A stretch of 64,000 nt of DNA from Diadophis punctatus similis (lineage: Eukaryota; Chordata; Lepidosauria; Squamata; Dipsadidae): contig JALIGW010000002.1 in assembly GCA_023053685.1 (NCBI GenBank), forward strand, positions 43,406,720 to 43,470,719, given 5' to 3'. The notes under the pieces are model-generated. The model worked only from the letters and a program-made list of their open reading frames with translations, ran no database searches and was not told where the DNA came from. The first letter of the stretch is position 1. The number at the start of each line of letters is the position of its first letter. The translations under genes and the position numbers were made by a program. Shown one piece after another: positions 55,700-64,000 of this stretch.

Positions 55700-56656
55700 C
55701 CATAATTAGAATATACTTTCCATTGCTAAATGATATCTTTTTAAAATAGCAACTTTAGTAGAATGCTCCTATGCTAATCAAACAGGTTACCAAGCCATGA
55801 TTGTTAGTAGTAGCTATAAAGCCACAACAGAAAGGAATCAATTATGTTTATAATTAGCTATAGGTACTGTATATGCCAATCTCTTCTAACCTATAGTAGT
55901 ACCTTTCCATGTATTCTCAGTAGTATTCTCACTCTTAGCAGCATGACCAATGGCCACAATGCATTGAGATGTTAAGAACTGGAGTCCAATATATAAGAGG
56001 TATCCAATTGAGAAAGGCTAAATAATTCTACTTATATATATATATAATGGATAACCTCTCCATTCAGGTTAACTTTTGCCATGACAAAAATAGTATTTTC
56101 TATCTCCAGATTCCATGGTATTCTCTCCCAATGTCTTAGCAAGTTCTACCTACATTTTGTATTTAGTTCCTTCATCTGTTCAATAGCTCTACGAAACAGT
56201 TGATCCTAAGAATTAAGTCAAGGACAGACACACTTTTAAGCTACTGCAAACATCTGGAATTTTAAGAGTTCATTGTTGATCCTCTCATAAGATGATCATC
56301 ATTGAAAATCTGAGTCCTGCAGTTTGAAAATCATTGCAATAATGGTTGCTAGTCACAATCCTCCTATTTACCTATTCTAACTCCCCTGATTACTCTAAAG
56401 TATACAACCAGCTTACCTTTGTTTTATTTTCTCTGATAATTGATTAAATTTCCAAACAAACCAGTAAATTTCAGCCATTTACCCACCTTTCTCATGCTTT
56501 CTCAAGGGATAGTCCTGGGACTTTCTGCATGCAAATCAAGCACTCTATCACTGAGCCATAATTTTTCCCCTTCACAAAGGAAATGGAAACCTGTATTTAA
56601 GTCTCACTGGACAAAGTTAATCAAAGCGTTATTTCAGTTTTCGTATACAGTAGTAC
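55700..56656. other. No recognised feature
   Basis: AT-rich sequence with nothing I can name. Confidence 0.5.
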
Positions 56657-56660
56657 CTAA

Positions 56661-57231
56661 TATAGGAAGCCCCCCCCCCCCTGATAATGAAAGATTTTGG
56701 GGAATATTAAAAGAGGTGGAATATTATATTTCCCCAAAGGAGAAATGGAGAAAAATATTAACAAAGGCAGAAAGCAGCCCCAATGTTCTTGCCATAGCCT
56801 CAAGTCTTTAGAGATGCATATTTTTTTATCTATTAAGAAAGACGGGGCCAATCTATTCATAAACAAAACACCTTCAGCCACAACTCCCACAGAAGGCTGG
56901 AGCTGATGGTATTAAGAATTTACATCCCCCCACCCAAATTATAAGGACAGGACACAATAGGATTTACCCACCACCATTAGAATAGCAAAAGACACAAGGC
57001 TCACTACATTGCACAACCCCCTGGAGCATCTCAATCACCAAACCCGAGAACTCTATAAAAATCCATCTACTCACTCAGCCATTTTGTCAGCCACCCTGGA
57101 AACATGCTGCTGTCACTGAAGTTTCTGGAGGGAAAAAATAAACAGAGATCTTCTTTCCTTGTAGCCAGTCTCCATTTTATTTCCAGCTTCTTTCTTACAG
57201 CTTGGAACCAGACTGGATTTTTCTTCTTACA
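56661..57231 (+). mobile_element. Solo LTR, ERV-like, 4-bp TSD
   Basis: Begins TATAGGAAG (TG mutated to TA) and ends CTTCTTACA, flanked by CTAA (56657-56660 and 57232-57235). It has a TATA-like tctataaaaatcc near 57050 and AATAAA at about 57137. The size (571 bp) and end sequences resemble the LTR at 6703-7270 (568 bp), so both may be one ERV1-like family. No viral genes are present. Confidence 0.7.
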
Positions 57232-57236
57232 CTAAT

Positions 57237-58160
57237 GAAGTCAAATCTCTTTCAGGCAAATGCATTCTAGAAATATATTGTGCTCACAAAATTCTACTAT
57301 ATGTTCCTATACCATTTATTAGAGGAGTCCTGTATTCCTTGCACCCATCTAACAAGTAGAAATAATAACATAATGATTGCATCCTAAAGATATTATTTCC
57401 AGGTTGGTTTGGATTCTTCCACCTACTGATTTTTTTCACTTTCTGAAGACTTTTATATTTGTTAAGATTGAAAAAAAAAGAATAACTATGAATATATACT
57501 AAAGAACTATATTATAAACTGCACTTTATTTTTTGATAGATGAATTTGGCTGAAAATGTAAAATGTTTGCTTTGATAGGACCTCCTAAAATGCTAATAGT
57601 ATTTTTTTCTGGGAGCTTAAGACTAACCCCCAACTGCCTTTTACTGCCTTCCCCCTTTTTGAGAAAACACAGATAGACAAGCAATAGACAAGGTTCAGAG
57701 AAGAGAGAGATTTTGCAACCTTTGTCATTATAAAAAAAAATAATCACCATATCTCCTAGGAAACATAGGTATTATATTATCCTCTGCTTCCCAAGTATTA
57801 GAGAAAAACTTCAATCCTATGTTGCCTGTTAAGATGAAACATTTGTTGAGCAAAAGATCTGTACTTTCATCTTTACATTTCTGTTCTTTGCTCTTTCATA
57901 GGAAATTATGTTCTTCAGTACAATTAGGGGTGTCATCTATAGTTAAGGAATCTCTGGCTTCAAAAAAGTGGAGGAAGCAATATGGCTTAAAATTAAGTAG
58001 TAGGAGAAATAGTAACTATCTTAGAAATTAAATCAATAGCGGTTAATTTGGAAGAAGAATTTAAAAATTAATTGGTGAATATCCCAGATGACAAAATTAG
58101 ATTTTCTTTTTTTTCTTTTTTTTGGGGAGTAAGATGGAGTTAGCAGCATATACCTAGAAT
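57237..58160. other. No recognised feature
   Basis: AT-rich sequence. The open frame at 57819-58031 has no recognisable motif. Confidence 0.5.
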
Positions 58161-58164
58161 AAAG

Positions 58165-58985
58165 TATCATTAGGACCAGTTTACCTCCGAGACCGCCTTC
58201 TCCAACATACCTCCCTAAGACCGATTAGAGCCCACAGAGTTGGTGATGTAATGTATTGAAAGACTGGAGAAGTTCTCACTCCAGTCCGACCAGGGATTTG
58301 CATAAGAGTAACCTGATTGGCTGCCTGCTAGCCAAGCTCCTATTGGCTGCCAGGTTTGCCAGCGTAACCTGATTGGCTGCCTGCTAGCCAAGCTCCTATT
58401 GGCTGCCAGGTTTGCCAGCGTAACCTGATTGGCTGCCTGCTAGCCAATCTCCTAATGGCTCCAGGTTTGCCGGCTCCTATTTAAACCCCTGCCAAAACCC
58501 TTTGCTTTGCTGAAGCATGTACTGACCAAATAAAGAGCTGAAGTCACAACCTTGCCTCTCGCCTCTTCTGTGGGAACTCAACAGGTCTGCTGGTGGTCCC
58601 GTCAGCCAAACAATGTCGGCTGGCGGGCCCACGAATGAGGGCCTTCTCTGTGGCAGCACTGGCTCTCTGGAATACACTACCCCCCGAGATCCGCATTATT
58701 CCCACCCTGCCAGCCTTCAGAAAAACAGTTAAAATATGGCTTTGTCGACAGGCCTGGGGCCAATGATTTTAATACAACACCGATCATTCTTGGCCCCATG
58801 AATGATTTATTGTATGGGTTTTTAAATTGTGGCTTTTAATGTTTTTTTTAATGTTTTAATATCTATTGTTTTTAATGCTTTTTATATTTGTTGTTGCATG
58901 TGAATTTTTACTGTTGTGAGCAGCCCAGAGTCTCTGTGGAGTGGGCAGCATAAAAATGCAACTAATAATAAATAAATATATAAAG
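58165..58985 (+). mobile_element. L2/CR1-group LINE 3' end, split by an LTR
   Basis: Coding blocks parallel to 23560-23800: ggaccagtttacctccgaga, cctccctaagaccgattaga, then after the LTR cccgtcagccaaacaatgtc, gggccttctctgtggcagca and ccgagatccgcattattccc. A long T-rich 3' UTR and a divergent tail 'gagcagcccagagtctctgt' follow. The frame is broken. Confidence 0.85.
58244..58583 (+). mobile_element. Solo LTR with three 56-bp promoter repeats
   Basis: The insert, absent from sister LINE copies, begins TGATGTAATG and ends AACTCAACA. Near-identical 56-bp units start at 58309, 58365 and 58421, each with two ATTGGC-type inverted CCAAT boxes (some mutated in the third). Downstream are ctatttaaa (about 58477) and AATAAA (about 58529), in LTR order. 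A clear target duplication is not visible. Ends are approximate. Confidence 0.72.
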
Positions 58986-58990
58986 AAATG

Positions 58991-58993
<3 letters not shown>

Positions 58994-59061
<68 letters not shown>
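58994..59061. repeat. (AAT)n microsatellite
   Basis: About 22 AAT units at the tail of the LINE at 58165-58985. Confidence 0.95.
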
Positions 59062-59064
<3 letters not shown>

Positions 59065-59462
59065 TCTTTTTTTTTCTTAGAAGAGACACGATGAGTTTAA
59101 ATTTCAGATTTTATCATCAGGCTGTCAAACATAAGAGGACTCAGTATAAAAGAGTATTCAGGGGAAGGCAAAGAGGGTGTAAGAGGAAGTAGAAGGGGAG
59201 GAAGAGAAGGAGGAGAGAGAGGTAGAGGAGGAGTGAAGGAATAAGAAATTAGGAGGAGACGATGGAGGTAGAGAGAGGGGAGTGCAATGGAAAAAAGCAG
59301 AACAGACTGATGATTGATGAAGTAAGCGTTGTATAAGATATTGACTTTTGAATGATGGATTATAATGTAAAACTGTGCATTTTATTGTAACATTTTAAGG
59401 TATATGTGTATTGAATTGTATAAGTGGTGGAGGAAAAAATGAAAAAAAATGAAAAAAAAAGG
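59062..59462 (+). mobile_element. L1 3' UTR with A-rich tail
   Basis: A polypurine tract (gaggaagtagaaggggagga and similar, 59160-59280) is followed by AT-rich sequence and an interrupted poly(A) end (59435-59460). This is the usual layout of an L1 3' UTR. No coding part. Confidence 0.65.
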
Positions 59463-59970
59463 AATGTCTGGCTTACTTTCTACTACCTTCAGTGCATCCT
59501 CCCTATTGTTGGTTACCTGCATTTCATATGAAAAGATTTTTCTTTAGAGAAAAGAAGAATGGGGAATTGGTCCAAAAAAGACTAAGTGGATACAGATTTG
59601 CTGCAGAAAGGTTAAGAATTTTCACTTTGCTATGATCCAAATCACACAATTTTTTATCATCATTATCATTAAGTTCAAAGCTTGTGGACTAACCATTTGT
59701 ACATAGGTTATTCCCAAAGCAAACACAGAAAGTTTGAAAACAGAGCATGAATATCCATGTATTTATCCATGTAATAAATAAATAAAATAAATAGATAAAT
59801 GTATCCAGTAGCAACATATCTGGAAGTTTTATTGAGGTGTAGCTCAATAAAATGTATATGCAGGCTTTAAAAAAGATAAACAACAGTTTCATAAAATATG
59901 AAGCTACTGTTACAAATGTATTGCATCATAAGTATTATATCTAACCATTTCCTATTTTGAGAAATTGAAC
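59463..59970. other. No recognised feature
   Basis: AT-rich sequence. Nothing I can name. Confidence 0.5.
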
Positions 59971-59973
59971 CTA

Positions 59974-60248
59974 GACGTAGTCCTTGAGTTATGACCACAA
60001 AATGAACCACACAACTATGTTTGTAACTCATCATGGTTGCAAAATGGGTCTCCATATGACCAGATCTTATTTTACAACCTTTTTTTTAAACAACCATTAC
60101 GCAAACACGGCTGTCATAAAGCAAATGCCATGGTCATTAAGTGAGCACAACAGTCATTAAGTGAGGATATTGTTTGCTACAGAGTGTTGCTCAAAACCAG
60201 AAGTAAATGCCAATCACTAAGTGATCAGTTGTAAGTTGAGAACTACCT
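59974..60248. mobile_element. Degraded pogo/Tigger-like MITE
   Basis: Begins after TA with GACGTAGTCCTTGAGTTATG and ends with gttgtaagttgagaactacc next to TA. The interior 'gtcattaagtgag' repeats match the family at 30654-31035, with an internal rearrangement. Confidence 0.75.
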
Positions 60249-60254
60249 ATAGAA

Positions 60255-61185
60255 TGTTACTGTAGCATCATGTCCTTGTGTATATTACCTTAGGAAAGGT
60301 ATATTACTTCGGAAACTGTGCTGCGTTACATAATTAAATCATGAATTTATGTCATGCTTTGAATAGCCTTACTAACATTTACAACAGGAGTCTCTGGGTG
60401 ATTGTTAAGAGATGTTAACGATTCACAGTGGTATTTTAAATTGCTACAATTAATTCCCTAGAGACAATTTGTCTTTTTATCTATAAAGGTAATTATGCTT
60501 CTAAGTAATTCATGATTATGAAATGAAAGATTATCAAGGACATCTGAAATTTTAGTAATTGGAGATAGATGGCCTACAGTATATTATTTTGCACAATTTT
60601 TAGTTGTCAGAAAAATTGTCTCTTACACCATAAGGCATGGCAAACTATTTATATACTTTATTATAATAGTGTTCTACTTGTATTCCACAGAAAATCTTCT
60701 GTATTTTCATCTAGAATTCTTTGGTTATGCTTTATGTTGCCTATTTATTTTATTTGTAAAGCATTTTCCTTTTGTTCCTAATAGACCTTTTCTCTTTGCA
60801 GAGTGTATAAGACTCCTAACAAAAAATGTGTTACGTTTCAAAGATGGTAGATTATGACATCATAATGCCTGTGATTTTAAATAATTGTAATTAAAGTTTG
60901 CAGCCTGATTATAAACACATTTATGGATATTCAATTGCTTTCTATACAAGGGTGATTTATTATAGACATCTAGAAATAATAACTACAGAACCCACTTTTT
61001 AACAAGAGCCCTTCCCCAAATATCCTGTTATCTTACCACTGTGCCCTGATTAGGTTACAAATGAGAATGCTTTGTAATGGCTCTCCTGCTTCTCCCTTTT
61101 CTCAGCCTAAAGATGTAGCTCTTCTGCCTTCTTCAGAAGATGAGTTCCTACAGACCAGTAAAGCAGAATATTTGTAAATCAGGGT
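60255..61185. other. No recognised feature
   Basis: AT-rich sequence. T-rich open frames at 60569-60857 encode hydrophobic low-complexity peptides. Nothing I can name. Confidence 0.5.
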
Positions 61186-61189
61186 TGAA

Positions 61190-61366
61190 ATGAGGGGTCC
61201 TTGGTGCTCTCTGAGTTTGGTTGTTTTCTTGCAAATATTTCATTACCCAAACTAGGTAATATCACCAGTGCTAGTCTATCACTGATGATATCACCTAGTT
61301 TGGGAAATTAAACCTCTGCAAGAAAACAACCAACCTCAGGGAGCACCAAGGACCCCTTAGCCCCTA
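61190..61366. repeat. Hairpin MITE of snake type
   Basis: 'Ggggtccttggtgctctctg' pairs with 'cagggagcaccaaggacccc', and 'ttggttgttttcttgcaaat' with 'ctgcaagaaaacaaccaa'. Arms are about 75 bp around a centre near 61275. A half copy is at 17215-17320. Confidence 0.85.
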
Positions 61367-61369
61367 AAT

Positions 61370-62514
61370 TAGATTCCACATTCATAAAAAGAACAGACTG
61401 CTCTTCCAGAGAAGAATGGACAGCTGTCAGCTAATGTAAAATGACTTCAGTTTTCTGTTGAGACAGCTCCTTTATAGCTTACCCAGCAGGGTCCAATAAG
61501 AGCCATCCATAGTTCTTATTTCTGCTGGGAGAAGTCAACAGGCCAGCCTGCCCAATTGACTCAACCCATTCTTTGATTGTTTCTATTTCCCTTGCAAGTT
61601 CTAAGTTATAGTGGAACAAGTTACAAGGTGTTCTTTAACTGGAATCACATTGCTTACAGCTAGTTCAATAAAATCAAAGAATCCAGAACGAAATTGTTAA
61701 ACATAGGAACGGGATATTAAAAAACAAAAAAGACAGCAGGAAACATAGTCAACAAATCCAAATACCTGGCAAAATAGCATTGAAGTAAACTATCAAATGA
61801 GCTTATGTGGAAAGGAAGTTCAAGAAATGGGAAAGCTTTCTTCGAATACATTTTGCTTTTTATTGTCATGGGTATTTTATTGGAAAAAGACAATAGTTAA
61901 AATATGACTCTAGCAAGGTCAAGATCACAGACATTTATTTGAACAAGATGAATGAGATTTTATAGGCATTATGAGAATGGAGTCTGGGAAAGAAGAAAAC
62001 CTTCTTCCAATAAGAGAAGGAAGATTGGTCCATTGCATTCTATGCTAGTAAATTACTTTAAAAAGATGACATACAGTTGTTTAAGTTGATACTAATGCAT
62101 CATTATCAACTTGTGAAAAGTTTATGCTTAAAGAATAGGCTTATTGATTTTCTGAAACAACAAACGAGATTTTGAGTATGTATGTATGTATGTATGTATA
62201 TATGCATGCATGCATGCATGCATGTATGTATGTATGTAAAAAGTAACAGCAGATCATTGAGGACAAAACTAGGAGATACATTAATTTTAAAGGGGAAATA
62301 TTGTAGTTCAACAGTATTTGTTTTTCAAAAGAGGACAAAAAACACAAAGAATTATCAAAGTAAAATTTCACAAAGGTTGAAATATGTTATGAATGCAGGT
62401 GGTGCCTCATACTGGGATTATACAGTAGAAAGAAGCAAATTTAATCTATACATATATATGACTTTTAAATCTATTTCTATTCTTGTACATATAATATATT
62501 TCTTTGTATTTCAG
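61370..62514. other. No recognised feature except a microsatellite
   Basis: AT-rich, fewer repeats than elsewhere. It could be intron upstream of the candidate exon. Contains the (TATG)n tract at 62176. Confidence 0.45.
62176..62240. repeat. (TATG)n/(CATG)n microsatellite
   Basis: TATG units, then TGCA/CATG units, then TATG again, about 16 in all. Confidence 0.95.
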
Positions 62515-62568
62515 GTTGGAGATCAGAATTTCATTCAGATTCAACAACTCAGATATAAGAAGTACAAA
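62515..62568 (+). CDS. Candidate internal coding exon, 18 codons
   Basis: A pyrimidine-rich stretch ending tttctttgtatttcag is directly followed by 54 nt that are open in the frame VGDQNFIQIQQLRYKKYK. A good donor, gtaaga, comes next. The length is divisible by three (phase 0 at both ends if this frame is right), and there is no repeat signature. I do not recognise the peptide and see no partner exon in the window. Chance occurrence of such a pattern in 64 kb is quite possible, so this is a lead only. Confidence 0.3.
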
Positions 62569-62569
62569 G

Positions 62570-63707
62570 TAAGATTTCTTTTCTTCCTTCAGTCTTTTGA
62601 GTGCATTTATAATCTTATTTGTATTGTTCTGTATAACCTTGCTAGAGTCATATTAAGATACTGAAATATGCAGTTTAAACAAAGAATGGGAATGTACATT
62701 ATTTTGTTTCATCTAGCTTCTGTGCATATATTTCTATAAATTACTCTTGGTATTTTTGTATTTATTTCAAATTCTAGAATTGCTCGCATACATATACCCT
62801 CAAATTGGTCTTTCTTTAGTTAGCTTATCTCCTCTGATTATTTTTGAAAATCTATTTTTTTAAATAAAATCTCTTCAGAACTCTTTCTCATACATTACAA
62901 TTTTTAAAAGAGTGAGAGAGGATGTGATTTCTTTTGGTATAATGTCCTTCATATGGTGTATCAATGAGTACAGAAGTAGCAGTAAGAGACAGCGATAGCA
63001 ACAAAAGTCTTCCTTGGGTAGCTGAGGTGACTTTGTTCACAAACTGAGACAAGAATGTCTGGAAAAGGGAGCAAAACCACAGGACAAAAATGTTAAAATG
63101 CCAAATAAAAAGGATACATGTGTTTTTCTTCTCCTGAATTAATACAATGCAAAAGTGCATAAAATGAGAGAATCTAAGGAAAATCTGAAAGGGAAATGTA
63201 ATAAAGTTTGAAAGCTGGGAAAACCTGTCTGTCTGTCTGTCTGTCTGTCTGTGTGTCATCTCTGAGCATGTGTGTGTGTCATCTCTCAAGCACTGATTGG
63301 CAAAAGAAACCTAAGTATTTTTCCAGCTTTGATGTGCTGAAAGATTCTTCAAGGGTTCCTTATAAAGGCCTCTATTTGCAAAGAATTTTAGGACTTGGTG
63401 GGAAGTTTCTTGCCCCCACTCTGTAGGGAAGACAGTTTTATTAGATCCTGTTCAGAATATAAGACAATTTACTCTTTGGTTTCTTTTTTTTAGGCCATTG
63501 GTAAGCAGCATATTGCCACCCTGGTGTTACTGAACCTCAATTCCTGTCATTCCTTTCATTGGCCATGTTGCTATAACTAATAGCAACTGAACATCCACAT
63601 CCAAATAGCCTCAGGTTGCCTTTCCCTGCTCAAGGCAAAAGAAAGGAGCCAGCTTAGCCTGATATTTCAATCAACTTGCCATTGGAGTTAACTTGCTCTT
63701 AGAGTGT
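62570..63707. other. No recognised feature
   Basis: AT-rich sequence with a (CTGT)n tract. A T-rich acceptor-like site at 63482-63493 exists but no convincing exon follows it. Confidence 0.45.
63224..63255. repeat. (CTGT)n microsatellite
   Basis: About seven CTGT units, then two short gtgtgtgtcatctct-like blocks. Confidence 0.93.
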
Positions 63708-63709
63708 TA

Positions 63710-63890
63710 ATAGCAATAGCAATCGCACTTAGATTTTTTTTTACCGCTTCACAGTGCTTTACAGCCCTCTCTAAGCAGTTTACAGTGTCAGTATGTTGCT
63801 CCCAACAATCTGTGTCCTCATTTTACCAACCTCAGAAGAATGAAAGGCTGAGTGAACCTTGAGCCAGTCAGGATCGAACTGCCAGCAGTC
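63710..63890 (-). mobile_element. Sauria-type SINE, head lost
   Basis: 'agcaatagcaatcgcactta', 'ccgcttcacagtgctttaca' and 'cccaacaatctgtgtcctca' match the reverse of 19377-19612. The tRNA head is broken off near 63890, where TTAGGG-like repeats begin. Confidence 0.85.
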
Positions 63891-63897
63891 AGCAGAG

Positions 63898-63921
63898 TTA
63901 GGGTTAGGGTTAGGCTTAGGC
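63898..63921. repeat. Short TTAGGG-like run
   Basis: gttagggttagggttaggctt: about three telomere-type hexamers, then a variant, at the broken end of the SINE. Confidence 0.8.
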
Positions 63922-64000
63922 AATTGAGTTACCATATATAAAAAGAGTTGGAGGAACATTCCCAGTTCCCATAGATGGAAGCTGCCCTTCTCATCCCCCT

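Noticed and set aside
63482..63590. Acceptor-like T-run plus AG at 63493 followed by about 30 open codons
   Set aside because: No donor or conserved peptide, and a gtaagc only 7 nt later makes the signal ambiguous. Not enough to call a terminal exon.

Overview
The window looks like non-coding, repeat-dense DNA from a squamate reptile, most likely an advanced snake. The main evidence is (ATAGA/ATTCT)n microsatellites fused to CR1-L3 tails, as known from snake genomes. Sauria-type SINEs, a 5S-headed SINE, L1, CR1, L2-like and R4-like LINEs and many hAT elements also occur together. No complete host gene is visible. One 54-nt exon-like segment (62515-62568) is the only candidate for host coding sequence, so the window is probably intronic or intergenic.

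Layout. 0.1-8 kb: a CR1-L3 3' end, a CR1 reverse-transcriptase relic split by a hAT, five more hAT elements, a long palindrome and a solo LTR. 8.6-16.5 kb: an L1 copy on the minus strand, split by a 4.6-kb nest of hAT elements. The inner one (11162-15378) is a near-complete autonomous hAT with an uninterrupted 629-residue transposase. 16.6-18.4 kb: another hAT and an internally deleted relative of the autonomous element. 19-31 kb: SINEs, pogo/Tigger-like and mariner-like MITEs, LINE tails and nested hATs. 31-37 kb: a mariner relic, a CR1-L3 tail, a 5S-headed SINE, and an L2-like 3' region carrying nested insertions. 37-53 kb: degenerate L2-like LINEs, a foldback, SINEs, a split Sauria SINE, a rodent-URR1-like hAT and long stretches with nothing recognised. 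53-59.5 kb: microsatellites, a doubled R4-like 3' end, two solo LTRs, LINE and L1 3' ends. 59.5-64 kb: a few MITEs, the exon candidate and a truncated SINE.

The sequence supports mechanism more than gene function. About fifteen hAT insertions have terminal inverted repeats flanked by perfect or near-perfect 8-bp target duplications. These allow the order of insertion to be read directly: L1, then a hAT MITE, then the autonomous hAT; LINE, then hAT, then LINE; SINE, then LTR. Family names come from motif recognition and memory, not from a database search.
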